Assembly: GCF_019704555.1 (NCBI RefSeq)
Contig: NZ_AP024745.1
Location: 7,820,501-7,884,500, forward strand
From: Actinoplanes sp. L3-i22
Lineage (GTDB): Bacteria; Actinomycetota; Actinomycetes; Mycobacteriales; Micromonosporaceae
Length of the DNA: 64,000 nucleotides
Direction: 5' to 3'
Shown: in pieces, positions 1-7,524 of the stretch
How the letters are laid out: each line of letters opens with the position of its first letter
How positions within the stretch are numbered: the first letter of the stretch is position 1
The notes under the pieces: generated by a model
The model's input: only the letters and a program-made list of their open reading frames with translations
Told to the model about the DNA's origin: nothing
Database searches by the model: none
Program-made: the position numbers and the translations under genes

Positions 1-1039
1 CACCCAGTCCGCGCCGACGACGCTGACCTCGGCGATCACCCGGATCGCGGCCGGCGGGACGATCTACCTGCGCGGCGGGACCTACAACTACGCACAGACC
101 GTCACCATCGCGGCCGGGAACAACGGTGCTTCGGGCTCGCTCAAGACTCTCTCGGCGTACCCCGGCGAAGTTCCGGTCTTGAATTTCTCGGCCCAGACCG
201 AGGACTCGGCGAACCGCGGCCTGGCCCTGAACGGCAACTACTGGCGCCTGTACGGCCTGGTCGTCGAACGCGCCGGCGACAACGGGATCTTCGTCGGTGG
301 CAGCAACAACATCGTCGAACGTACCGTGACCAGGTTCAACCGGGACAGCGGCCTGCAGATCTCGCGGATCGCGTCGGACACGCCGAACGCGCAGTGGCCG
401 GCGAACAACCTGATCCTCAGCTCCGAGTCGCACGACAACGCGGACTCCGACGGCGAGGACGCGGACGGCTTCGCGGCGAAACTGACCGTCGGCAGCGGCA
501 ACGTCTTCCGTTACGCGGTGTCACACAACAACATCGACGACGGCTGGGACCTCTACACCAAGACCGACACCGGCGCGATCGGCGTGGTGACGATCGAGGA
601 CTCGCTCTCCTACGACAACGGCACGCTGACCGACGGCTCGCAGGCCGGCGCCGGCGACCGCAACGGCTACAAGCTGGGCGGCGAGGACATCGCGGTGAAC
701 CACGTGGTGCGGCGCAGCATCGCCTACCAGAACGGCAAGCACGGTTTCACCTACAACAGCAACCCGGGCTCGCTGACCATCTCGAACAACCTGAGCATCG
801 ACAACGGCGAACGAAACTTCAACTTCGACGCCGGTACGTCGGTGTTCCGCAACAACACGTCGTGTCGCTTCAGCAGCGGCACGAACGACCGGATCATCGG
901 TGACTCGGACAGCTCCAACCAGTTCTGGTCCGGCACCAACGGCTCCCGCTGCGCGTCCTACAGCGGCGCCCTGGCCTGGTCCTTCTCCTCCACCGGCACC
1001 CTGGTCGTCACGATCGGCGGCAAGACCGTCTCCCTCTGA
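1..1039 (+). CDS. PL9 family pectate lyase, 3' part (5' end outside window)
   Basis: Secreted parallel beta-helix lyase that would cleave polygalacturonate by beta-elimination outside the cell. The frame is open from base 2, so the N-terminus and any signal peptide lie upstream; about 345 residues are visible. Asn-rich helix rungs run throughout. Family-9 landmarks seen: the Asp-rich block HDNADSDGEDADGF followed by AAK, where PL9 enzymes carry Ca-binding Asp residues and the catalytic Lys, then DDGWDLYTK, a GDRNGYKLGG block and SNPGSLTISNN. The stop is 11 bp before a strong hairpin. A non-lyase beta-helix protein is possible, but the set of motifs argues for PL9. The specific substrate is inferred from the family. 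Confidence 0.85.
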   Translation, partial: TQSAPTTLTSAITRIAAGGTIYLRGGTYNYAQTVTIAAGNNGASGSLKTLSAYPGEVPVLNFSAQTEDSANRGLALNGNYWRLYGLVVERAGDNGIFVGGSNNIVERTVTRFNRDSGLQISRIASDTPNAQWPANNLILSSESHDNADSDGEDADGFAAKLTVGSGNVFRYAVSHNNIDDGWDLYTKTDTGAIGVVTIEDSLSYDNGTLTDGSQAGAGDRNGYKLGGEDIAVNHVVRRSIAYQNGKHGFTYNSNPGSLTISNNLSIDNGERNFNFDAGTSVFRNNTSCRFSSGTNDRIIGDSDSSNQFWSGTNGSRCASYSGALAWSFSSTGTLVVTIGGKTVSL

Positions 1040-1050
1040 CCCTCGCGAAC

Positions 1051-1083
1051 CCGGGCCGGCGCGAGTTCAGCGCGCCGGCCCGG
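1051..1083. terminator. bidirectional hairpin terminator between convergent genes
   Basis: Perfect 13-bp inverted repeat CCGGGCCGGCGCG (1051-1063) and its complement (1071-1083) around a 7-nt loop. It lies between the stop of the pectate lyase and the stop of the minus-strand lipoprotein. There is no T-tract, as is common in actinomycete terminators. Confidence 0.75.
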
Positions 1084-1090
1084 CCCGTCG

Positions 1091-1852
1091 TCAGGCCCCG
1101 GCCGTGCCCGCCGGAAGGGCGATGATGTCGGCGGCGGCCGGGACGTCCAGCCCGGGGAACGTCGCGCCGTACTCGGTGAACTCCACCTTCCCGGCGCGCG
1201 GCGCGCCCGGATAGATCAGCACCAGCGGCACGGGCTCGCCGACCGCCGAGACGAGCAGCGTCGCGCCGTATCCGGCCGACGAGCGCAGACCGACCGCCGG
1301 CCGGTCCCCGACCTTCGCCGGTTTCAGCTGCTCGAGGTCGCCCTCCAGAGTGACGAGCTGGTCGCGGGCGAAGGACCGCCCCAGCGCGTCGAAGTAGGTG
1401 AGCCCCGGCGCCGGCTCGATCCACGAGGCGGCGAGCCGCGGTGCCAGCCGGTGCGCCGCAGCCGCGCCGATCACCGGAACCAGCGCCTTCTCCGGCACCT
1501 TGAAGAACGTCCGGCCACCGGACACCAGCACCTGGATCTCGCTCCCGGCGATCGTCATCCGGCCCAGTTGGTTCGCCCCGGAAACCTTGAGGTCGATCGG
1601 GACCGGCGTGCCGTCCCCGAACTTGGAGCCGCCCCGGAAGACTCCGGGCAGCTCGCCGGAGGCGTGGAACGACGTAGCCTCGGCCAGCGACTTCCTCGCC
1701 TGGCTGAGGATCTCGGCCGGGGCCTTGCCGCTGATGCCGTTGTCGGACGTCGAGGAGACCGCGGCCGGCTTGTCGGCCTCCGCGGCGGTGCAGCCGGCGA
1801 GCAGCAGCGAGCCGACGGCCACCGCGACGGCGGCCGATCTGATCATGTTCAC
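1091..1852 (-). CDS. LppX/LprG-like lipoprotein (paralogue A)
   Basis: Exported lipoprotein of 253 aa. The N-terminus has a signal peptide ending in the lipobox LLAGC (Cys about 20), so it should be lipidated and held on the outer face of the membrane. The body matches the LppX_LprAFG type: Q-A-R/K-x-S-L...S-F-H, a VSG-x-R-T-F/Y-F-K-V block, HRLAP-x-LA-x-SW and an FTEYG motif near the end. Mycobacterial relatives carry triacylated lipids across the periplasm; that role here is inference. A similar protein lies directly upstream (1923-2621), sharing these blocks and a near-identical leader, so this is a tandem duplication. Start ATG 1852 is set by GGGGGAAA upstream and the lipobox position. 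Confidence 0.82.
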   Translation of the reverse strand: MNMIRSAAVAVAVGSLLLAGCTAAEADKPAAVSSTSDNGISGKAPAEILSQARKSLAEATSFHASGELPGVFRGGSKFGDGTPVPIDLKVSGANQLGRMTIAGSEIQVLVSGGRTFFKVPEKALVPVIGAAAAHRLAPRLAASWIEPAPGLTYFDALGRSFARDQLVTLEGDLEQLKPAKVGDRPAVGLRSSAGYGATLLVSAVGEPVPLVLIYPGAPRAGKVEFTEYGATFPGLDVPAAADIIALPAGTAGA

Positions 1853-1898
1853 GTGTGGTGTTTCCCCCGGTTGCGGTAGATCGAGCGATGGGACTGTA
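1853..1898 (-). promoter_or_regulatory. duplicated leader/promoter of lipoprotein A
   Basis: On the minus strand, TACAGT (1898-1893, a TAnnnT -10) is followed by CCCATCGCTCGATC, a GGGGGAAA ribosome-binding site and the ATG. The same arrangement precedes paralogue B. The element is therefore conserved outside the coding region, which supports a functional promoter. No -35 matching TTGACA is visible. Confidence 0.55.
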
Positions 1899-1922
1899 TC
1901 GCTCTGCCCCGCCGGCCCGGGA

Positions 1923-2621
1923 TCAGGTGTTCGGCACCACGATGATGTCGCCGCTCGCCGGGCGCATCAGGCCGGTGAAGCCTTCGCCGTACTCGGTGAA
2001 GACCACCTTCGCCCCGCCTGCCCCGGTCATCGCCAGCGGCACCGGGTCGCCGGTCGTCGACACGTACAGCGACGTGAAGCCGCCGCCCGCGTCGTGCAGC
2101 ACGATCGCCGGATGCCCCTCGTAGGTGGTCGGCCGCTCGTCCTTGGTCACCGCGCCCAGAGCTTTGACCAGCTGGTCGCGCTGGAACGGGACCGTCAGCG
2201 CCGCGAAGACGGTGTATTCCCGAGCCGGCTCGACCCAGGACTCCGCGAGGTACGGCGCGAGCCGATGCGCCTCTTTCGCCCCGACGGCGCCGGCCAGCAG
2301 CCGCTCGTCCACCTTGAAGTAGGTCCGCTTGCCGGAGACCAGCATCTGCACCGGGCTCCCGGTCTCCGGCGTCAGCGTGCCGAGCCGGTTCTCGGCGGAC
2401 ACCTTGAGGTCGTAGCCGGCGGTGCGACCGGTGATCACGATGGTCCCGGCCACGTGGAACGACGAGGACTTGTCGAGCGCGTCCTTCGCCTGCCCGAGGA
2501 TCTCGCCCGGTTCCAGCGCGGCCACCCCGTTGTCGGCCGGCCCCTGGTTCTTGCGCAGGTCACACCCGCCGAGCAGCAGCACCACGGCCACCGCGACGGT
2601 GACCTGTCTGAGGATGTTCAT
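1923..2621 (-). CDS. LppX/LprG-like lipoprotein (paralogue B)
   Basis: Second lipoprotein of the pair, 232 aa. The signal peptide ends in lipobox LLGGC (Cys 20). It shares ILGQAKDAL, SSSFHVAGT, VSGKRTYFKV, EAHRLAPYLAESWVEPA and VFTEYGEGF with paralogue A, but lacks A's insert after the first strand. It should be membrane-anchored outside the cell. The neighbouring copy and the duplicated upstream region show recent tandem duplication with both promoters kept, so the genes are probably transcribed separately. A lipid-carrier function is family inference. Start ATG 2621 has GGGGGAAC upstream. Confidence 0.82.
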   Translation of the reverse strand: MNILRQVTVAVAVVLLLGGCDLRKNQGPADNGVAALEPGEILGQAKDALDKSSSFHVAGTIVITGRTAGYDLKVSAENRLGTLTPETGSPVQMLVSGKRTYFKVDERLLAGAVGAKEAHRLAPYLAESWVEPAREYTVFAALTVPFQRDQLVKALGAVTKDERPTTYEGHPAIVLHDAGGGFTSLYVSTTGDPVPLAMTGAGGAKVVFTEYGEGFTGLMRPASGDIIVVPNT

Positions 2622-2665
2622 GTGTGGCGTTCCCCCGTGTGCGGCGATCGAGCGATGGGACTGTA
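2622..2665 (-). promoter_or_regulatory. duplicated leader/promoter of lipoprotein B
   Basis: TACAGT (2665-2660, minus strand), CCCATCGCTCGATC and a GGGGGAA site are conserved with the region upstream of 1852. The spacing from the -10 to the ATG is 38 nt here and 40 nt there. Confidence 0.55.
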
Positions 2666-2718
2666 GCCCCGGCGGCGATCTCGGCGCGCGCCCGATTCCG
2701 GCTCCACTCAGGAACGGT

Positions 2719-2730
2719 TATCTTGCTGCA
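2719..2730 (+). promoter_or_regulatory. leaderless promoter of the SDR gene
   Basis: The -10 hexamer TATCTT (2719-2724) is followed by exactly six bases and then ATG 2731. No Shine-Dalgarno lies at the right distance, so the mRNA probably begins at the start codon. Confidence 0.55.
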
Positions 2731-3528
2731 ATGAAGCGCACCGCCCTGGTCACCGGGGCATCGTCGGGCATCGGTCTCGCCACCGCCACCGCGCTGGTCG
2801 CGCGCGGCTACCGGGTGATCGGCACCAGCCGGGACCCGGACACGGTGAAGCATCCGGTGGACGGTGTCGAGTACGTCGCGCTGGACCTGAACTCCGACGA
2901 CTCGATCGCCGCCCTCACCGCGACCCTGCACGGCGTCGACATCCTGGTGAACAACGCCGGGGAGAGCCAGTCCGGCCCGTTCGAGGAGCTGCCGATGGCG
3001 GCGCTGCGGCGGTTGTTCGAGGTCAACGTGCTCGGGCCGGTGCGCCTGGCGCAGCTGGCGCTGCCCGGGATGCGCGAGCGCGGCTACGGCCGGGTGGTCA
3101 TGGTCGGGTCGATGCTGGCGTCGTTCCCGCTGGCGTACCGGTCGTCGTACGTCGCCTCGAAGGCGGCGATCAAGGGGTTCGCCAACGGGGCCCGGCACGA
3201 GTACTCGCCGTACGGCGTCTGGCTGACCACCGTCGAACCCGGCTCGATCAACACCGGGATCAGCGAGCGGCGCACCAAATACATCGCCGCGGACTCCCCG
3301 CACCGCGCCGAGTTCGAGAAGATGCTTGCCGCGCTGGACCGCAACGAGAAAGCCGGCACCTCCGCCGAGCGCGTCGCGGCCACCATCGTCACCGCGATCG
3401 AGGCCGAGAAACCCAAGCAGCGGTACGCCGTCGGCAGCAACGCCCCGTTCGTCTTCGCCCTGCGCCGGCTCGTCCCCGTTGGGGTGGTGGAAAAGATCAC
3501 TCACCGTAAGCACGATCTGAGCCGGTAA
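2731..3528 (+). CDS. SDR family NAD(P)-dependent oxidoreductase
   Basis: Classical short-chain dehydrogenase/reductase of 265 aa. The cofactor loop TGASSGIG is at residues 8-15, NNAG at 74-77, and the catalytic Ser (about 127), Tyr140 and Lys144 (YVASK) are present, so the enzyme should be active. The substrate cannot be read from the sequence. The last 25 residues are basic and may lie at the membrane or a subunit interface. Start ATG 2731 is chosen because a -10 hexamer ends six bases upstream; longer in-frame extensions run back into the lipoprotein leader. The stop codon overlaps the predicted -10 of the exonuclease gene. Confidence 0.9.
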   Translation: MKRTALVTGASSGIGLATATALVARGYRVIGTSRDPDTVKHPVDGVEYVALDLNSDDSIAALTATLHGVDILVNNAGESQSGPFEELPMAALRRLFEVNVLGPVRLAQLALPGMRERGYGRVVMVGSMLASFPLAYRSSYVASKAAIKGFANGARHEYSPYGVWLTTVEPGSINTGISERRTKYIAADSPHRAEFEKMLAALDRNEKAGTSAERVAATIVTAIEAEKPKQRYAVGSNAPFVFALRRLVPVGVVEKITHRKHDLSR

Positions 3529-3537
3529 GCTCGTCGG

Positions 3538-4557
3538 GTGCCGGACACGGGTGGGTTGCTGCTGGTCCTCGATGGCAACAGCCTGCTGCACCGGGCCTTC
3601 CACGCCAGCGACGGATCCCTCGAGCCCGCGCCCGCGCTGCGCGGCCTGATCGGCTACCTCGCGCGCGCCGCCGCCCAGCTGCGGCCGGACGCGGTGCTGG
3701 TCGGCTTCGACTGCCCGCGCGACTCGGCCCGCCGCGTCGACCACCCGGACTACAAGGCGCACCGGCCGCCCAAGCCCGCCGACCTGACCCGGCAGCTGGA
3801 GCTCGCACCCGACCTGCTGCGCGCGTGCGGCGTGGGCACGGTCGTCCCGCCGGCCTGGGAGGCCGACGACGTGCTGGCCAGTTCCGCCGCGGCCGCCCGG
3901 GAGCTGGGCTGGAGCTCGGTGCTGATGACCAGCGACCGGGACGCGTTCGCCCTGATCGACGACACCACGTCGGTGCTGCGCATCCGCAACGGCGGCTTCG
4001 ACCGCTCGGTCCTGATCGACGCCGAGTCGCTACCCGCCCTCTACGGCGTCCACCCCTGGCAGTACACGGATTTCGCCGCGTTGCGTGGCGACCCTTCCGA
4101 CAACCTTCCGGGGGTACGTCGTTTCGGCGCCCGAACCGCAGCCCGCCTGCTGGAGGCGTTCGGCTCGGTCGACGAGGCCTGGGCGGCCGACCCCACTACC
4201 CTGCGTGACGCCGTCGGCGAGCAGGCGGCGGTGAGTTTCCGCGCCCCCGAGGCCCGGGAGATCGTCGCCCGCAACCGCCGCCTGATGGGCATGCGCCGCG
4301 ACCTGCCGATCCCGGCCCTCGACTCGGCCCGCCTGCCGCTGGACTACCTGGTGATCCGCCGCGCCCTGCGCGAGCACGGCATCAACCTCGGCCCGTCCCT
4401 GTGGGCCCTGACCGGCGGCGACGCCCCACTCGAAGCCCTGCCGGAGGCCCCGCCGGAGCCGGTCCCGGCCTGGGCGCACACGCTGAAGCCCCGGGTCCTG
4501 CACGGCTCGATGTCCGGCCGCCGCGACCCGATCCCGGGCCAGACCGCCCTCTTCTGA
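3538..4557 (+). CDS. stand-alone 5'-3' exonuclease (Pol I N-terminal type)
   Basis: FEN-type nuclease of 339 aa, equivalent to the 5'-nuclease domain of DNA polymerase I without polymerase. Metal-binding acids are visible: Asp12 (LDGNSLLHRAF), Asp58, the EADD cluster at 108-111, TSDRD at 131-135 and GDPSDN at 184-189, followed by the helix-hairpin-helix GVRRFGARTAARLL. The C-terminal ~60 residues are Pro-rich and probably disordered. Likely role: RNA-primer or flap removal during repair. Start GTG 3538 is nine bases after the SDR stop; TAAGCT (3526-3531) plus six bases precedes it, so it may also be made from a leaderless mRNA. Confidence 0.9.
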   Translation: MPDTGGLLLVLDGNSLLHRAFHASDGSLEPAPALRGLIGYLARAAAQLRPDAVLVGFDCPRDSARRVDHPDYKAHRPPKPADLTRQLELAPDLLRACGVGTVVPPAWEADDVLASSAAAARELGWSSVLMTSDRDAFALIDDTTSVLRIRNGGFDRSVLIDAESLPALYGVHPWQYTDFAALRGDPSDNLPGVRRFGARTAARLLEAFGSVDEAWAADPTTLRDAVGEQAAVSFRAPEAREIVARNRRLMGMRRDLPIPALDSARLPLDYLVIRRALREHGINLGPSLWALTGGDAPLEALPEAPPEPVPAWAHTLKPRVLHGSMSGRRDPIPGQTALF

Positions 4558-4680
4558 CCCGGCGGCCCCGGCCCGCCCCTGTCCGCCCATTTCCCTGTCC
4601 GAATTCGCGAGGTCACGGGCCTGCCTGGTGGGCGGCCCCGCCCGGGATTAGCGTCGACCGTGACGAACGGGGGTTCGCAC

Positions 4681-5514
4681 ATGCGCGAGGTCACTCTCAC
4701 CGCCGGGACGGTCGAATACGACGACACCGGCGGCGACGGCCCGATCCTGGTCTTCCTCACCGGCATCTTCGTCAGCACCACCCTGTGGCGGCACGTCGTC
4801 GCCGCCCTCGCCGACGGTCACCGCTGCATCGTCCTGGAGGTCCCGCTCGGCGCGCACCGCGTCCCGATGAACCCGGACGCCGACCTCAGCTCCCCCGGCC
4901 TGGCCCGCCTGGTCGCCGACTTCCTCGACGCGCTCGACCTGCGCGACGTCACCCTGATCGGCTGCGACTGGGGCGGCGCGCAGCTGGTCGCCGCACACGG
5001 CCTCGGCAAACGCCTGGCCCGCCTGGTCCTGCTGCCCCAGGAGTCCTTCGAGAACTTCCCACCCGGCCTGCCCGGCCGCACCCTCCACCGCTCCTCGAAG
5101 ATTCCCGGCGCCACGTTCCTGGCCCTGCAGACCCTGCGGATCCGCGGCCTACGCCGCTCCCCGATCAATTTCGGCCTGATGTCGAAACGCCCGATCCCGA
5201 ACGACATCCTGGACGCCTGGTTGCGCCCATCCCTCACCGCCGGCCCGATCCGGCGAGACCTACTGAAATATTTACGTACGACGAGAGCCGGCGAATACGT
5301 CGACGCGGCCGCCCGCCTGACCACGTTCGACCGCCCAGCCCTGGTCCTGTGGGCCCCCGAGTCCCGCATGATGCGCCCGGAGAACGGCGCCCGCCTGGCC
5401 AGAGCCCTCCCGAAGGGCCGCCTGATCGAGGTCCCGGACAGCTACACCCTGCTGCCGGAGGACCAGCCCCAGCTGTGCGCCACCCACCTCCGAGACTTCA
5501 TCGCCGCCACCTGA
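4681..5514 (+). CDS. alpha/beta hydrolase fold protein with Asp nucleophile elbow and no clear catalytic His
   Basis: Alpha/beta hydrolase of 277 aa. The nucleophile elbow reads GCDWGG with Asp96, as in epoxide hydrolases and haloalkane dehalogenases rather than Ser esterases. The usual C-terminal DxGH is replaced by DSYT (residues 253-256), and the acid-strand loop reads APESRMM instead of a typical GxxD. The fold is kept but the triad looks incomplete. Two starts fit: ATG 4681 with GGGGG seven bases upstream, or GTG 4660, five bases after a TAGCGT hexamer (4649-4654). I use 4681; the difference is seven residues. No substrate can be assigned. Confidence 0.78.
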   Translation: MREVTLTAGTVEYDDTGGDGPILVFLTGIFVSTTLWRHVVAALADGHRCIVLEVPLGAHRVPMNPDADLSSPGLARLVADFLDALDLRDVTLIGCDWGGAQLVAAHGLGKRLARLVLLPQESFENFPPGLPGRTLHRSSKIPGATFLALQTLRIRGLRRSPINFGLMSKRPIPNDILDAWLRPSLTAGPIRRDLLKYLRTTRAGEYVDAAARLTTFDRPALVLWAPESRMMRPENGARLARALPKGRLIEVPDSYTLLPEDQPQLCATHLRDFIAAT

Positions 5515-5539
5515 ACCCGCACCGCCCGGCCACCGAGCC

Positions 5540-5703
5540 CTGCCGGCCCACGCCCCGTGCCGGCCACGCACCGTGCCGGCCACGCCCTGCGCCGGCCCAC
5601 GCCCCGTGCCGGCCACGCACTGTGCCGGCCACGCACTGTGCCGGCCACGCGCCGTGCCGGCCACGCCCTGCGCCGGCCCTCCGCTCCATGCCGGCCCTCC
5701 GCC
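5540..5703. repeat. 16-bp GC-rich tandem repeat
   Basis: About nine imperfect copies of TGCCGGCCACGCACCG or variants (CACTG, CCCTG, GCCCG). The period is 16-17 bp, so any reading frame shifts between copies. It follows the hydrolase stop by 25 bp. No gene is supported in 5515-6160. Confidence 0.8.
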
Positions 5704-5719
5704 AGGGCCAGAAGCAGAC

Positions 5720-5820
5720 CCCGCCCTCCCAGAGGGGGCTGACCGCCTCAGGTTCCATTGTCCCGGAAAGCCTCAAGATCATGACGGCCGCCTGTGGATA
5801 ACCCAGCAGTGTGGACAAAC
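5720..5820. repeat. 101-bp dispersed element with paired DnaA boxes, copy A
   Basis: Aligns without gaps to 56148-56248. The left end is a GC-rich inverted repeat (CCCGCCCTCCC...GGGGGC). The middle holds CAAGATCATG. The right end has two DnaA-box-like 9-mers in direct orientation, TGTGGATAA (5793-5801) and TGTGGACAA (5810-5818), 17 bp apart start to start. The second is the complement of the actinobacterial box TTGTCCACA. Confidence 0.75.
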
Positions 5821-5924
5821 GACGTTCTCCCAGGCCAGCCTGCTACGGTCTGGTGCCGCAACATCGGCCCAGCACGCGCCAACGCCCCCGGACCGCGGGC
5901 CGGACGGGCCACCGCTCGGCAACG

Positions 5925-6150
5925 AGCCGGCGCCCAACCACGAGCCAGCCCCCGACAACAGGCCGGCGCCCGACGACAAGCCGGCGCTCGACGACAGGCC
6001 GGCGCTCGACGACAGGCCGGCGCTCGACGACAGGCCGGCGCTCGACGACAGGCCGGCGCTCGACGACAGGCCGGCGCTCGACCGCGGGTCAGGCCCCGGC
6101 GACAGGCAAGCGCTCGACCGCGGGCCAGCCCCCGACCGCGAGCCAGCCCC
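5925..6150. repeat. 18-bp tandem repeat
   Basis: At least five near-exact copies of CTCGACGACAGGCCGGCG (5985-6075), flanked by degenerate copies on both sides. The period is a multiple of three, so several frames stay open and give low-complexity readings such as ALDDRP. I do not call a protein here. Confidence 0.85.
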
Positions 6151-6160
6151 CGACAACGGG

Positions 6161-6349
6161 CTAACGCTTGACGGCGCGGTAACGACGCAACAGCTCAGTG
6201 ATCCGATCCGGATCGGCAGCCCCGTTCAACTCACTGAGCAGCTCATCCGGGCAGACCTCATAGTGGTCTCCCCACCACCGGCGCCCCTTGTTGTCATAGA
6301 TCCGGTAGCCACCAGGCACCCCACGCGCCACATATCGCCGTCCGGCCAT
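6161..6349 (-). CDS. small hypothetical protein, 62 aa, Arg/Tyr/Trp-rich
   Basis: A compact, soluble, basic protein I do not recognise. The N-terminal half has GGYRIYDNKGRRWWGDHYEV, resembling a short beta-hairpin; the C-terminal half ends in a predicted helix (DRITELLRRYR). It is supported as a gene by normal codon use, unlike the repeats beside it, and by a -10 hexamer TAGCGT (6361-6356) exactly six bases before the ATG, so the mRNA should be leaderless. It is divergent from the sigma-factor operon. Downstream lie the 18-bp repeats and the DnaA-box element. Confidence 0.7.
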   Translation of the reverse strand: MAGRRYVARGVPGGYRIYDNKGRRWWGDHYEVCPDELLSELNGAADPDRITELLRRYRAVKR

Positions 6350-6390
6350 GAACGAACGCTATCCCGCAACCGTGGAACCTTTACGCAAGC

Positions 6391-6420
6391 CGATGCCTTT
6401 CGAAGGGTGACAAGGCATCG
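6391..6420. promoter_or_regulatory. inverted repeat upstream of the sigma operon
   Basis: Perfect 9-bp arms CGATGCCTT (6391-6399) and AAGGCATCG (6412-6420) separated by 12 bp, ending seven bases before the GGAGGG ribosome-binding site of the 6439 gene. It could be an operator or a leader hairpin; which one is not decided by sequence. Confidence 0.5.
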
Positions 6421-6438
6421 ACCAGCGGAGGGCACTCG

Positions 6439-7524
6439 GTGACGGAACGCATCAGGCAGTTGCTGGACGACGCGGTCGCCGGCCTCGAACCGGCGCACCG
6501 TGACCCGCTGGCGGCCGTGGTCCGGCGCGGCCGAGCGGCCCGGCGAAAGACCGCAGCCCTGGCCGGGATCGTAACGTTCGCCCTGCTCGCCGGCGGTCTG
6601 GTCGCCGGCCAGCGGCTGATCGGCGCCACCCCGCAGCCGGCCGCGAACGGCGGCGTCGAGCAGTCGGCCACGCCGCGGGTCGTGAACGGCATGGTCGTCG
6701 CCGGCGCGATGCAGCTCCCGATCCCGGAGGGCTGGAAGGTCGTCAAGGCCAGCCCCGCCAACAAGTGCGTGACGATGGCCCGGACCATCCTGCTGATCGG
6801 CTCCGGCAACCGCGGCTGCCAGAACGCGGCGGTCGAGGTCTCCCGGGCGCGCAGCCGCAATCCCGGCGGAACCCTGATCCCCCCGGCGGACGGCACCTCC
6901 CCGCTCGACTCCGGCCTGATCACCCCGCCGGTGTCGATCACCCTGGCCGGTGGCGAGCCGGGCTGGCTGGAGTCCGGCCTGGACTCTGCGGAGATGAAGA
7001 CCGGCCGCTACCCGGAGCTGAACTACTCCAACGCCCTGCTCCTGCCCTGGTCGCAGGTGCTGGTCCAACTCCGGATGGACGGCACCGGCGACCGCCCGAT
7101 CATCGAGTCGATCCGGACCAGCCCGCGCCGCAGTGGGGTCCTCACGCTGCCCGCGAAGGTCGGCGCGGTCGTCCTCGTGCTCTCCGACCGGCAGGCCAGG
7201 GTGACCGCCCCGGGGACCGTCGACCAGGTGCTGCGGCTGCTGCGCCGGCAGACCGACGTCGTGCGGGACGCGGACGCCTGCGCGAGCCCGGGTCAGGAGA
7301 GCATCCGGCTGGTCGTGGACCCACCCGATCCGGTCGGGGCGAGCCCCGCGTCGTCCGGATCCCCGGTGTCGCTGTGGGGCACGAGCACGGCGGACGCCAC
7401 CACGGTGATCATCGCGACCGGCGACGGCTGCCAGGAGGCGGTCTCCTCGACCGGTGGACGGGTCCGGCTGAGCGCCGCGACGCTGGGCCAGCTGACGAAC
7501 CTGCTCGGGCTCGGTACGCGGTGA
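6439..7524 (+). CDS. single-span membrane protein, probable partner of the adjacent sigma factor
   Basis: 361 aa. A cytoplasmic N-terminus of about 38 residues (IRQLLDDAVAGLEPAHRD...RRGRAARRK) is followed by one membrane segment (TAALAGIVTFALLAGGLVAG) and a large external domain with no recognised fold. This plan resembles anti-sigma or sigma-associated membrane proteins, but the zinc HxxxCxxC motif is absent. It precedes and overlaps (GTGA) the sigma gene, the reverse of the common sigma-then-anti-sigma order. Start GTG 6439 has GGAGGG upstream. The anti-sigma role is inferred from context only. Confidence 0.75.
   Translation: MTERIRQLLDDAVAGLEPAHRDPLAAVVRRGRAARRKTAALAGIVTFALLAGGLVAGQRLIGATPQPAANGGVEQSATPRVVNGMVVAGAMQLPIPEGWKVVKASPANKCVTMARTILLIGSGNRGCQNAAVEVSRARSRNPGGTLIPPADGTSPLDSGLITPPVSITLAGGEPGWLESGLDSAEMKTGRYPELNYSNALLLPWSQVLVQLRMDGTGDRPIIESIRTSPRRSGVLTLPAKVGAVVLVLSDRQARVTAPGTVDQVLRLLRRQTDVVRDADACASPGQESIRLVVDPPDPVGASPASSGSPVSLWGTSTADATTVIIATGDGCQEAVSSTGGRVRLSAATLGQLTNLLGLGTR

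Noticed and set aside
5925..6150. Possible CRISPR array
   Set aside because: Units are directly adjacent with no unique spacers. The same applies to the 16-bp, 7-bp and 18-bp arrays elsewhere. No cas genes are present.
5573..6442. 289-codon plus-strand frame with repeated ALDDRP
   Set aside because: It is produced by the 18-bp tandem array, crosses the DnaA-box element, and its end is antisense to the better supported 62-aa gene.
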